Below the pieces are notes generated by a model that did no database searches, was not told the origin of the DNA, and saw only the letters and a program-made list of their open reading frames with translations. Source: Cruorifilaria tuberocauda (Eukaryota > Nematoda > Chromadorea > Rhabditida > Onchocercidae). Taken from it: 64,000 nucleotides of DNA. The position numbers and the translations under genes are program-made. Location of the stretch: positions 1 through 64,000 of the forward strand of contig JABVXU010000191.1 of the NCBI GenBank assembly GCA_013365365.1, given 5' to 3'. The stretch's first letter is position 1, and each line of letters starts with the position of its first letter. Of this stretch, positions 50,813 through 63,000 are shown in pieces.

Positions 50813-51409
50813 AGCTTATTGTAATATTTTTTCATTTCTCTTTCGTTGCTGATGAGGACTTCCAAAATTTTGTATTGATAGTTTTGGCGGTGGAAACATC
50901 CATCGCCTTCAAGGATTACGAAATTTTCACTTTCAGCTTGTTTACTGAAATATTGTTATGAGTATTCTTAATTCTTGTACATATATTTGATGCCATTGTA
51001 ATACCTGTATTTTCAGTGGATGTAAAATTTATATAAATATTCAAATAAGATCTTAAGTTTCTCATATATTCTTACGATTCGGTTATTCGAGCATCATATG
51101 CTATATCTTATGATTTATTGCTTGAATTTTATGATGAAATAGTGGGTTTCATTTAACTTTTTTTGCTGTGTAAAATAATTTTATTTTTCACTAGACGAAT
51201 TTGGAGCGGCATCATAAAAAATCATAATTTTTAAAAATTTATAAGATGCTTCTAATTTTTAAAAATTTGTGGACTGTTTCACAAGACCATTTTTCATTAA
51301 TAACCCATTATGCTGCGAAATCAGAATAATTTTACCTATTTTCGAGAGAAATTCCCCGGACACCAATTGCATCCATAATCAATATTGAAATCGGAAGCTT
51401 AATTGCAGG
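50813..51409. other. Intergenic, 600 bases between CLC-7 and EMC10
   Basis: AT-rich 3' flank with poly-A-signal-like stretches and no exon. The spacing would permit, but does not show, cotranscription with EMC10. Confidence 0.4.
51402..51409 (+). promoter_or_regulatory. Probable spliced-leader acceptor of EMC10
   Basis: AATTGCAG lies one base before the EMC10 start codon, again suggesting trans-splicing. Confidence 0.45.
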
Positions 51410-52890
51410 ATGCTTATTTTATTATTTCTATGTTCAATTACGTTTCTACAGTATGGTCAAATAGTTGGTCATTGGGATATTAGTCTACAGTATTCGACTT
51501 CAGGTTTTATTTATTTCTCTGAACATATTACATATTTATTGAGAGAATAGATAATTGTTTTATAAGATTTGGAGCGGAAATGTACTAATTACTGAAATTG
51601 ACCAAGAATTTGGCTGGCTGCTAGACGCGAATTTATAAACAAATCATTTTAAATAAATGCAAATAGAACATATAGGCTGTTATCCAAATACTTTTGAAAT
51701 TTTGTTTTCGTTTAATATTTATTTTTTATTTATAGCTGTCGATGATTTCGTCTCGCTTGGTAGCATAACTGTGGATAGGACTTTTGATAATAATTATACA
51801 GCTCGTTTCCAATCTTCTGTCAATCCAAGTAAATGGCAGACTGATCTCTTGCAAGCTGCAAAGAATGGGTGGACTTACCGAGTTAAAGCCGATACTGATA
51901 AAGGAGATGTACAAGGTTATAATGAACCAGTGAGTCATTTTAGTCAAGTTTTTCTAATTAAAATCTATCGGAGTCAAGTTGGTAAATTTAGCATACAAAA
52001 AAATAGTGGCTAGATGGCCGATGTAAGGCAGTGCAGTAAAATTCCTATTAGATTTGTCTGCATGGCAGTAGATAACTAGAAAAGGATTTTTAAGTTTCAA
52101 AGCTATATTAATACTAATAGGCCAATTCCTCTATTAAAACATTTGCTCGTAACGAAAGCTATTTCCATATTCAAGTTTTGAAAAAACCTTTCTAGATTGG
52201 AGCAGTTATTTTCTCCAAATTTCAGTGTTTGATGTTGCAAGTTAACGGAGCTCATCATTTTCGGATATTATTGGACTCTGATCGCCAGGATTTACAATCT
52301 TTAGCCGTTTTTCCGGAGAATTTATTTTCTGTTGGAACAGATTACCATTTTTGTGAAACGTATGCTTTCCCAGAGAACAGCAAAATAAGAGGATCAGTTG
52401 TAGTGAACACAATCAGTGAATTACCCCTGTAATTTTTTTCTGATAATTTTTATAGAGGGTACCATTGATATCAATTGAATAACAGCTAATGAAGTATGTA
52501 AGATTTTGCTCATACTTGTAGACAAAAAAAATATCTTGATACACAAATCTTTTTAAGACCTGACACAGTTTCATACATTCGAAAGATGGAGAAGGAGCGA
52601 CAAGCTAGGCAACATGGAGCTCAGCAGGACAATCGATCGTTCATTCAGAAATATGTAAGTTGATAAAATTTTTAATTTTTTTAGTTGAAAGAAGATGTCT
52701 CAAGTTTTTGATCAATTTTTTGTATTGTTTCTATAAAGCTTGGACAACCTGCTGTCAAAAATAAATTAGCGACAATGGTCGTTTTCGTTCAAGTAATGAT
52801 CTTTCTCTTTTTCAGTGGATGTATATAGCTGCAGCATTAATTTTTATGGTTATTTCTAATGCTACAACTGCTGAACAAGGTGGAGAGTAG
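51410..52890 (+). CDS. emc10: ER membrane complex subunit 10
   Basis: Five exons (51410-51503, 51736-51929, 52226-52428, 52558-52654, 52816-52890) join in phase to 220 aa. A signal peptide (MLILLFLCSITFLQYGQIVG) is followed by a lumenal beta-sandwich region. A charged linker (SYIRKMEKERQARQHGAQQ) leads to one C-terminal membrane segment (KYWMYIAAALIFMVISNA). Human EMC10 has the same plan and the matching end (AAFIERLEMEQAQK, then KYWMYIIPVVLFLMMSGA). EMC10 is a lumenal/membrane subunit of the insertase that places tail-anchored and multipass proteins in the ER. The C-terminal tail is very short (TTAEQGGE) and lacks the long Gly run of one human isoform. The first exon was too short for simple ORF detection but is well supported by signal peptide and phase. 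Confidence 0.88.
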
Positions 52891-53061
52891 TTTTTTATGA
52901 AGCGCAGGAGATGGAATGTGAAATTCTGATTGATTATATTTCTTGTTATATTACATTGCGTTACATCTACTTGAATATCACCCTTTCTGTATAGTCGATC
53001 TTAAGTGTTATATATCACTGTACGGACATAAACGATGTTAGTATGTATGTTTTATCAAAGC

Positions 53062-53088
53062 ATTAAATATGCATAATGCATATTTAAT
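53062..53088. repeat. 13-bp inverted repeat with 1-base spacer
   Basis: ATTAAATATGCAT, one A, then ATGCATATTTAAT: the arms are perfectly complementary. It could be a cruciform or a binding site for a dimeric factor; it contains ATGCAT and ATTTAAT homeobox/POU-like cores. Its function is unknown. Confidence 0.85.
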
Positions 53089-53134
53089 AAGACCAGCGAT
53101 TTGAAAATTTGTTAACTTTTAAAAAATCTAAGCT

Positions 53135-53151
53135 GTCGGAATCGTTCCGAC
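53135..53151. repeat. GTCGGAA hairpin
   Basis: GTCGGAA-TCG-TTCCGAC, a perfect 7-bp stem with a 3-base loop. Its GC content is well above the surroundings. It lies 245 bases after the EMC10 stop codon. Confidence 0.75.
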
Positions 53152-53882
53152 GATGTTTAATTGTACTTCAATTTTCAATATTTGTGAAATTTAGAAATTA
53201 TTGCAGTGAATTTCACGAGAATCATATAATGAAGGTACAAACAACTTTGTTATTCAAATAAATTTTGTACGATAAAAGTGATATTAGAATGTACGTGACG
53301 TTTGATGTTTGCTCTACTCTTGATAACTCCTTAATCATATTCTAAAATCATTGGAGATCAAGTATGGTAGTAGTTCTTCAATAATCATGTCATTCTTATA
53401 TTTTTCAGTTTTGGATTTAAACAGATTTTGTATATCCGTTTTGCACTGATGTATTGGATAGCACTTAGCATTAGGTATTTTTAAATGTTCATTTTAATTA
53501 AGTTTTAGGCAAGTGGATACTCTAGACAATATGGCGAGTGTAAATCTATTTCTATGAATTTTTGAAAAGACTTATGTGGGTTGGTCCAGCCATTTCTTTC
53601 TTCGGTGATGGAAGGATTGTTTCATTCATGGGCTGCGTGAATGAGAAGTGTAATAGCGATGATTGTTTTCAATGCAGTTATTTTATTTACGTTAAGGTAG
53701 TGTGTGGAGGGGTGTTGTTGTATTTTGGAGTAGCAGTGATGATGTAAGAGTTAAGGATGTTATTGTTTTAAGATGTTTATTGTTACTTTATTAAGAGATT
53801 CAAGAATGCAAACTGCCCGTTGTTTTGCAATGGCAAATAAGTTGACAGCTATATGTTTGAAATTAAGTTTTGAAAGGACATA

Positions 53883-55656
53883 ATGAGCAGCCGTCAAAGT
53901 GACGTGTTGCCCTCTACGAGTACATCTATCCCTAGTACAGAAAACGTGAAGGAACAACCAGGTGCTTCTCCTCAGAAGGTATTATATATATCTATTAAAA
54001 TCATCAGTTTAAATTTGAAGCTTTTTTAATATATCGTTGTATTCTTTCGACATTGATTTTCCGATAAATTTAGGGCAAATGAAAAGGTTTATCAAGTAGT
54101 GTGTTTAACAAAACATTGGTAAGTGAAACTCTGTGCAGAGAGTCAAGCCAATTTTCTTGCACTGAAAAGTAGAAGTGAATTTGGACGGTTTATTCGAACA
54201 TTGATATTGGCTTCTCTATTGTGAAGAAAGAAAAATACTATTATATTTATGTTTCTTATATTTTAATAGGATAATTTGATGACAGAACAGAAAACTAATA
54301 ATAGTCTAATAGTCTTGCATTGTCAGGTCTCGGAAGTATTCTTGACTGCTGGACAAGCTTTTCAGAAGTTGAGTGGACTTATTGCAAATTTGCGTAATCC
54401 AAAAAATGGAGTTGAGAGGTTCTTTTTTTCTTCTAATTGATAAATACATTTTATCGATAAGATTTACTGCTCTCTTTTGCAATTTTTTGTTTTATTCGAA
54501 ATATGAAAAAGTGTAATCATACCTGGAGATTTCGCAATCTCAACCTTTGATTAAAAAATCAATAAATGAATGAAGTGGAAAGGTCAGAGCGAATCTGCGG
54601 TAAGCGAATGATGGATCGAATCATAAAGTTATAAGCAGTATTAGGCGAATAACTGTGATCGCATCTGGTGGCCTCTGCAATTTCAGTCATAAAATTGCAG
54701 CTAATATCGTTGTTTGTTTTTCCAATATTTTTCATATTCAGAGAGACATCTCGCACATTAATGGTAAATCAAAGAAAGGGAAGATGGTGCTTTAAGTTAC
54801 GAAATTCCAGGAAATGGATTAATTCTGATACCAATAGTTTGCATGACGCAGTTTCGCGTTTTGCAAGCGATTTGCAGCGGATTAGTGAAACAGTCCAGGG
54901 AAGACAAGTGTAAGTTGCAATTGTGCAGCAAAATTTGTATTGGGGCTGAGACTTTGAGAGTGATGGATCTTATAAAAGTTTAGGAAAATTGAAAAAAATA
55001 GATTGTAGAAGCGCAATTTGCTTATTTTAATTAATTATGTATTTAGTCGCTGTGAAGATTGAAATAGCAAGGAAAGTTGGAAGAATTTAAATTTATTGAA
55101 TTTAAACACTCAGCAGATCATATAGGTAAAATTTCATGGAAATTTCCTAAAATTCGGATCATGAAAACCTACTCATAAAAATTTACTGATTTTTCCCTTC
55201 TCTAAGAAACTTTTAACATTTCTTTTTCTGGAAATATAATGACGAATAAATTTATTTTACAGGCAACTTATAAAGGACGATATAATTAAAAGGTCTGCAA
55301 CTAGTCATTATATTAAATCGACACCTTCACGAACAAATGGTACTACCGTTAAGCCTACTGCTACTTCAAGATCTTTGGTAAAACGTACAAATAGTATGGC
55401 ACATCCATCAGTGGATGCCAATTTCAAACGCCGTATCATCAATACGACTCCTAGTGGTATTACGGTATCAGGCAGTACACGTTATGGTAATGTTGCTCAT
55501 GTACAATCGCTCAACATGAATTCGTCACCTATGTCAAGAATTAAAAATAATGTGCCATTGGGTGTGGTACCCTCAGCTCTTACGACAGTTACCGTTCAGT
55601 CTAGTATACCTTCAGTTGTATTACCTCCAGAACCCAAGACACATAATAATGGATAA
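53883..55656 (+). CDS. BAP18-like chromatin complex subunit
   Basis: Four exons (53883-53978, 54327-54418, 54811-54909, 55263-55656) join in phase to 226 aa. Residues about 33-97 form a compact SANT/Myb-like domain: VSEVFLTAGQAFQKLSGLIA, then KWINSDTNSLHDAVSRFASD, then LQRISETVQGRQVQLIKDD. Human BAP18 (C17orf49) has the parallel VGEIFSAAGAAFTKLGEL, KWTETEIEMLRAAVKRFGDD and LNHISCVIKERTVAQIKA. BAP18 associates with BPTF/NURF and MLL complexes and reads H3K4me3-marked promoters. The N-terminal 32 residues are Ser/Thr/Pro-rich. The C-terminal 130 residues are basic, Ser/Thr-rich and not conserved. All junction phases agree (the AG/G split gives Arg before KW). Nuclear function is inferred from the family. 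Confidence 0.82.
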
Positions 55657-58220
55657 GAGAATTTTAATGATAGTGATTGTAATGATTAAAAACTTTACAT
55701 AAGGTTTCTGGAACAGATGATAGCATATCTGAAAAGTTAATTCTATTTTTTGCTTATAAAGAAAATACTAGTTTTTATACCAGATTGTAGCTTCAATTTC
55801 TGTGTGTTTTTATTTGTTTTTATGCTTTGTACTGGTAGCCGGAGGAAAAAATTGAATATTTGTTTTAATGAATTGAGTTCTTGAAATTGGTTTAAGTTGC
55901 TCATTTTAATTGGATCATTTCTGTATAAGTACTTTCTCATTTTTCTCAACATGATGCACTTTGGTTAGTTAAAATATGGTTAATGCGATTTATATCACCA
56001 TGAAGGATGCAAGGAAGCATTAATTTAAGACAAATCAGTTTCTAGTCTTATGTCTATTTTGTCTTCCACCAATTTGATGAAACAACAATCTCGAGTGATC
56101 GCAAATGTATTATATGATTTTTAATTCTGTTGAGTGTTGAGCAAGAACTATTGAAACGAAACTTTGTTTATACTGGTTATATAAATAGCAACGTGTAGAT
56201 GTACAGACATTTACAGTATCATAGTTTTTAAAATTACGAATGCGTGTTGTAAGACAACGAACTTTTGAAAGAGACAGAACAGATTAATTTTCCTTCTTCT
56301 ATTTTAGAGATTTTGATGTTTCATTCCAAGTTTCTTAGCACTGAAGAGTATGCTAGTAACGTTCCGGCAGGGCTTCCACCGTTCGAATAGCATCTGATTT
56401 AAAAATACATAAATACTTCTGGATTTGAGGTAGTACTTGACATTTTTGAGTTTGTATGTTAGTATGTTCTACTTCTTATTTTGAAAGTTTGTTACTTTTT
56501 TTATTGCAACTGAGGTTTACTTTGTTTGCTGTGTTGGGCGGAAACTAAATCAGTGCTTTGTTGTCAAGTTTTTAATATACTTTATTCATAATTCAGGTAT
56601 TCTTGCTACGGTGTTGTTAAGAACCAAAGTCGTGCTATCAATTATCTGTCAGCATTAGTTTCAATTTCCCTGCAAAATATTACCTTTTCCTTCTCCGCTC
56701 AAAAAATGAATCTTAAGATCTGTAGGCGTTCTCTTGGCAACTAGAAAAAATATTATCTCGCTTTAAAAGTACGAAGTTTGAATTGGAATTCGTGGTTGAC
56801 CTCTTCAGAATTGTAACATCATACTTCTTTGGAGAACTCATTGTTGTAGTTATTATTGAAGTGAATGCTCTGCTTTTGAAATTTTATATTGTGTGAAAGA
56901 TAATGTTTAAAGAGAGTTATTGCATATCCAGTGGAAATTGAATTACCTATATTTTTCCTCCAAGTAAACACACGGGATCTTTTTTTTTCTATTTTTGAAT
57001 ACTTTGTCTTAGTTCGTTGTTTTCTGGTATTTGGTATTTTATTTTTATTTATTTTTGTACTGTATTATTGTTCATAAATATCTTAGTCGAAAAGTCATTA
57101 CCGTATTCGTTTTTTTTTGATTCCATTACTAGCTGTTACTAGCATTTTGAATTACAAATTGGTCTCAATTACTGGTGAAAAAAGATAATCTCGCACATAC
57201 TGCTACAAAGATGAATGGGGAAAGAAGATTGGGAGTAAGTTGCTTCATGTTCGTGAAATTATGCGACGGGAAGAGAGCTGAATTATAAATTATTTTTCAG
57301 CAAGAAGAGTAGATAACTAAAAGATTTGAAGATGAGTGGAAGAATTATCAGTCTAGAGTATTCGAAGCAGTTATCACTTCAGATCTGGAAATGTTATAAA
57401 TATTGCACTAAATCCAGGAATTTAAACAGTAACTAGCAACATCATTCCTTTACACATGATATTATGCAATACAATAACTACATCCTGCAATACAAAAAGT
57501 GAAAAACTTAATTCCACTGATAAGACATTAAACTCCATTTCATAATGGTATGGGTAGTATTAGCATGAAAGTAACATATCGATATTTGGTTTGTATTGAA
57601 TTGTCTATAAATTTGCTTGGAGTCGAATTTGATTATTATTGACGGTGTAGTTTTAGCATCAATATTTTCTCATTATACGCTCTTTACTTGGTAAAAAGTG
57701 GACATTCAAGGTTGAAAGACTTATAGAATAGGAATTAGCAGTCAATAGATATTGTAAACTTTTCCCTTCTCTTACTCATAGTAATTAATACAATACAATG
57801 TATATTTGAAGAGTAATGCATTTGTCAAGTTAAATATTCAATTAGCTATACTTTGTTACGAATTAGAATTGAAAGAAATTTCGTTTGATATCCATATAAT
57901 ACAACTTCAATTGATATATAACGAGTAAGTAAATCTGGTCTTAGCTGGTAGTAGTAATTTTGAATTTTATAAAGGTGCATGGTTATGTTGATAAATAGTA
58001 AAAGAAAAGCTCAGCTGAATTAGAATTTTTTGACATGAAAATTTATTGTATACCTTATTACTGTATACCTGTATACCTTATTTATCAGCGCTCTCACATG
58101 GAAATCCTAGGTCACAAATAACATAACTTTTTTTCACTTTCATTTGAGTGAGATGTTATAATATCTCTGCGCGTATTCTTCCTATTTATAACTTTTTTTG
58201 TTTACAGAGACGGTAAAGAA
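55657..58220. other. Intergenic region with one orphan coding-like segment
   Basis: Moderately AT-rich. The only protein-like frame is at 56,253-56,390, listed separately. A TTTT-rich stretch near 56,980-57,120 and AATAAA-like signals are present. No tRNA or repeat family recognised. Confidence 0.4.
56253..56390 (+). CDS. Orphan coding-like terminal segment, unknown
   Basis: A 45-codon frame reads DNELLKETEQINFPSSILEI, then LMFHSKFLSTEEYASNVPAG, LPPFE and TAG. The amino-acid mix and third-base pattern look like real protein, and a GTTGTAAG acceptor-like site lies at its left edge. I could not place an upstream exon or name a family. It might be an alternative 3' exon of the BAP18-like gene or a separate gene. 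Confidence 0.33.
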   Translation, partial: DNELLKETEQINFPSSILEILMFHSKFLSTEEYASNVPAGLPPFE

Positions 58221-59034
58221 ATGTTTTATCCGAAGAAGCTCGCAATCTGTGCTTTTAGAGTTCCTTCGAGTGCTCGATCTTTTCACCTCGGTCATGAATT
58301 TGCACCGCCAGCTCGATTTATAAGTCATCATGTTGGTTGATGCTTTTTTTTCTCATACTATTGTATTCAAATTAAAAATATGAAAATTTTATAAGTTCTA
58401 AATTTATTGTCTTATTTATTTAGAAATATTATTGCTATTTTCACTTTGTCATCTCGGATTATTCCAATACTGCTGTCTGATTGATTTCCTTTAAATATAT
58501 TTATTGATGTATTAATCATCGTACTTACATGTAATTAAACCTTGTATTTCGGATATTCGGCTCTATCTGTATTATCTATTTGATTTTTTGTGAGTGCTAA
58601 AGTGATTCTCTTAATAGTCAAATATGTGGTTTTACAGGCGAAATTTGGACTCGCATTACTAACGACAGCAATTCAGCTATCGAGTTTGGTACTTTTATAT
58701 CTCAATGCAGATAGACTTCGACCACCGCCACCGAGAAAACTTAATGAGGAGGTTAGTATCCATCAACTATAACATTTTTTACTTATTGTAATGTAAACAA
58801 GATAGGAAACTCTAGTAAGCTCTTAATGGAAATCTTTCATTTGAATCAAAATCAGAACTTAAGATTTTTCTATACTTTAACTCTTGCTCCCACTTTTGGT
58901 ACTTCCAAGAGGTTTGGGGAAAGGTTGTCTTTTTTTAAGAGCCATTGCATATTTTTACTTTTTAGGTTCAAGCCGAAATGGAAAGAAATGCCTCCCTGTT
59001 TAAAAACGGTACCATGGCAATCAAAGAATTTTAA
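58221..59034 (+). CDS. 97-aa probable mitochondrial single-pass protein
   Basis: Three exons (58221-58331, 58638-58751, 58966-59034) join in phase 0. The first 37 residues are basic, Ser/Ala-rich and without acids near the start (MFYPKKLAICAFRVPSSARS), resembling a mitochondrial targeting sequence. Residues 38-60 form one hydrophobic helix (AKFGLALLTTAIQLSSLVLL), followed by a proline/arginine turn (LRPPPPRK) and an acidic-then-polar tail ending MAIKEF. This architecture is common in small respiratory-chain subunits and assembly factors, but I do not recognise which one. An acceptor TTTGTTTACAG lies 13 bases upstream of the ATG. Mitochondrial location is inference from the N-terminus. Confidence 0.6.
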
Positions 59035-60061
59035 ATACTGATTGTAATTATTTCGATTTTTTATTTCTGTATTGTAGATAATGTAGACGATGGAAAGTGA
59101 AAGATAATGTATTTAATAAACGATAGAAGATGAAAGATTACTCACTGCATGCCGTTATAAAATGATATTTTGCTTCTGTACAGGAAATATACAAAACCTG
59201 AAAGCTGAAGTTTTCCGCTCTTCCTAAGTAGAGGATGAAAAAGTTTCTGCAATTGTACTTAGCTCTAATCTACGTCACAGTTATAGAAAAAGTTTCATCT
59301 TTACATCTTCATTCAATTGCAGATAGCGCTCTCGAAAAATTCTATGCTTTACGAGCTGCTCGGCATTTTTACTTTATTTTTTTATTATAGCGGAATATCC
59401 GTATTGCTTTATGAAAAAGAGTTCTTATATCCTTTCATTATTTTTTACTGCTGATAATCTTATTGGAATTCTAAAATTTATCAACACATTTCAAAGCAAG
59501 TGTGAAGAGTTCAGAAATAAATTAAATATATGCTCAGATGTAATTCATTGCGATAGACGAATTAATCGAAGGAAAAGTTGTTGACTGAATTTCACGCTAA
59601 TGTAAGAAATACGAGTGAGACATTGATAAATTTTGTAATGAATTAAAATGAAAGGAATTAGCCAGATCGTTGATTATATTGATAGATTCAGGATTGGAAA
59701 TTATCATAAGCTTCACAAAATTCAAGGATTTAAATTGAAACTGATTTAACAAAGGGTCATTTTAATTCCGAACGATTAATTAATTATTTGGAGAGGAATT
59801 TCAATTAATTGAAATTATTTCTGCTTCATTCTAAAACAAAAACAAAGCATAACAACAGGGTGGTATTAGGAACATCTCATACAAATCAAAAAATTTACCT
59901 ACATTTCATTTCATAACTTAGGAATGTATGCATACCTTGCAGTTAGGAAGATTTCGTCTTAACTGTAATATTTCAATATGGAAAAGTCCAAAATAATTAA
60001 GTGCAAATTAGTAATTAATTCGGATTCCCAAAAGTATATCATTCTGAATTAAAACTAAGAT
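59035..60061. other. Intergenic with one doubtful small frame
   Basis: Two overlapping short frames are open at 59,235-59,390 (starting MKKFLQLYLALIYVT, signal-peptide-like) and 59,323-59,454 (hydrophobic). Neither has convincing splice support. The remainder is AT-rich and shows nothing else. Confidence 0.4.
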
Positions 60062-63000
60062 TCAGTCCGGATGCACAAGAATCCATCGTAAGCCTAGTTT
60101 TTCTTTTAACCTAGATAGTTTCCGTATTTCAGTCATTTTAACCAGTGATATAAAAACGGTGCGCTTTGCAATCCATGATTCGCCTGTGAAGTTTACTCTG
60201 AATATGAAATGAAATCAGTTTAAGATTTGATTTGAGCAACTTTTTTTAGATGACGATTTCACTAAAAGATAATCGAAAAATTTTTCTTTATCTACGGATT
60301 TTGATTTAACTTTTCTTCCTTTACTTTATCTTATCAACTGATTCTGAATTTTCAAAAATATTTAATCACATTCGCTTTCAATGAAACTTTAACTTCAATT
60401 ATATCTGCCCTATCTACTATCTAGCGAAACCGCAGCCAAGGGAACGGGCTTGGCAAACACAGCGGGGAAAGAAGACCCTTTATAATTCTATCTGCCGATT
60501 AAATAGAACAACGCATTACCTTCGAGCGTATGCATCGGGTTTCGGTAAATCATAATTGATTACAACCATCGGTGATTTCAAATCAATCAAACCACGGACA
60601 TATCCCGTTGTTATCATAATACGTACTTGACGCAATTCGAATGCTTCTATAGCAGTGTGAATATCGCTCGATGACATTTCACTAGTCTATACGATATAGC
60701 TATACATTAAACAATCAAGTAACAAGTAAGGAATAAGTAAGTTAGACAAAGATTCCCGCTGTCGGTAAAAGCCGAAATTACATAAAAATAAGTGTTTTCT
60801 GTAGATGATAAAATTATAGGTGGGAAATCTTTGTCTAAATATGATCAATTGAAATAGATCTTATGCTTTTTCTATTTCAATTCATTGTCAGTTCATCATC
60901 CTCTTCAAAAGGTCAACTGTCATCGTCTTATCGCTGATTAGTTTCAACTTGTTCACATTATTATTAATGTGTTGTAAACATATGAGGCTTATTGAACACC
61001 ACGTCAGAACATCCTTGGGTAGGATTGGAGTAGGATTTCGTACCACTAGGATTGGATTGAGGAGGATTCCTGAATGAACCTTCTTACCGTGGAGCTGACC
61101 CGATTTCGATATGCTCATATCATCAGCTCATGAAGTTCTCTGAATCCATTATAACTGAGGTCAGGGACCAACTAAGGGATCCTACCGAAACGCATTTCCG
61201 ATCGTTTGAATTAACTATTATCATATCGCAATCGACTATCTTGACTTATTTGTTGTATCTTACAACCTTTGCGTCTCTCTAACTTTTCCGACACCCTCAA
61301 GTAATTAAAGATGAGAGATGATGATTTGAATATAATAACCTCTAAGATCTCATAATTAAAGTTAGAATTTCATCTAGCCATACTTTTCATCATAATAAAA
61401 CTATTTATTCTGGTTGTAAACTCGATCAAATTAATTTCAAATGGATAAATGAAACTTATTTTGAATAATATCATGAATAATATCTGAATATTTTTCATCG
61501 TGTTCAATCCATTATCATTCAATTTATCACTAAGATAATGATTTTAAGATGATAAAATGATAAGACAAACCAATGTAACTACTGGTAAATTTTGTGTTCT
61601 TAATATTTTCGCATTTGCTAAGGTAGTTCCTTGTATGTTACAGCAAATAAGAATCGGCACTGATGTGCTTATTCGACATAAATCGCCTAATACATCCATT
61701 TTTCGTAGCTAAAAAAGTGACAAGTAAAAAAATTGGTGATAAGCTAAATCAATGAATTGTTGAATGATTACGAAGAAATGTTGTAAAGTTTGCAACATGA
61801 ATTAGTGGATTGAAATTTATCATAAACCTTGGAAAACTTAAAAAAAAAACATAAATTCTCAAAGGTAAAATAAATTTTCCTTTCTGCCCTATCTAGTGGA
61901 ATCTATTTCAAGAATTGGAAAAGTTAATAAGGAAGAGCACAAAGCCAAATAGTGAACTTTTTTTTTCACTAATTTAAACAATCAATTGTTTGCATCTTAT
62001 GTCAATTTGATAAGTAATTCAAATTAATAAATTAAAATTTGTCACTAATACCTTTAATAAAATCCAGTTTTGTTTCAAAAAATTTTGAACCACGGAAATT
62101 ACAAATTTTGTTAATGTTAAGATGAAATATGCAATTAGTATAATTATAATGATAATTGATATTATTAATTATCAGATAATTATAGTTATCTTTTATCATC
62201 TATTTTTAATAGATTCTAGCGTTAATGTATTTTATATGATACTTAATTAATTGCTTTGCATGATATTATTCGGTAGCAAACCTCATCCGAGACATATAAA
62301 GCAAAGTGATTCACGTCAATGAGACCTGGATTTACGCTATAGCAAGTAACATTATCAATGAAATTTTTGATTTGACGTACAATTGGAACATTGGGTGGTA
62401 AATGCAACGTTACCTAAAATAAACTTGAATAACTCTAAGTAAGTTAATGTGAAATGTTATCTTCATCTATTGTGTGATACTTAATTTATCAATAAAGAAT
62501 TTAAGAATATTTCAACATTTATTCATTATCATATCATTTAAAGTGATGAATGATTGTATATCATGATGAAGAATTTTATAAACATTTTTAAATTTGCGAG
62601 AAATATTTTGTATGAAATTTTGAAATTAACATTATTTACATAAATACTTGTTGGTTCATATAAGCATATAGGTTAAAGTATACATGAATCTATCACATTC
62701 TAAATTTAAATGAATTTAATTGAACTGAAGTATGAGATATTTTTGAGAAGAGATACAAATCAATAAATGATCAAACAAAAGTATTTAATCTTGTTAATTA
62801 TAAATCTCTCGATGATTAATTATTACGTAAGATAATTTAATTTGCAATACTTCTTTACATGAATATGTCTTTGAATGAAGCCAAGCACTCGTTCTAATGA
62901 TCGTTTCAGTGGAAAATGGACCATTGCAACGGAATCGAGGATGAATAGTTCTTTGATAAACATTGGTTCTATGAAGAAGTTTCATTATATAATGATTTAA

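Larger units (their letters stand above)
52891..53882. other. Intergenic with two strong palindromes
   Basis: Contains a 13-bp near-perfect palindrome (53062-53088) and a 7-bp hairpin (53135-53151), described separately. A frame starting MGCVNEKCNSDDC near 53,628 resembles an acylation motif, but it has no support and is not called. Confidence 0.45.

Noticed and set aside
53562..53747. Frame containing MGCVNEKCNSDDC (acylation-like start)
   Set aside because: No homologue, no supporting splice context; the MGC motif alone is weak evidence.
59235..59454. Small signal-peptide-like frame MKKFLQLYLALIYVT and an overlapping hydrophobic frame
   Set aside because: Joining them needs a 31-base intron, shorter than usual in nematodes. 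Each alone is too short to support.
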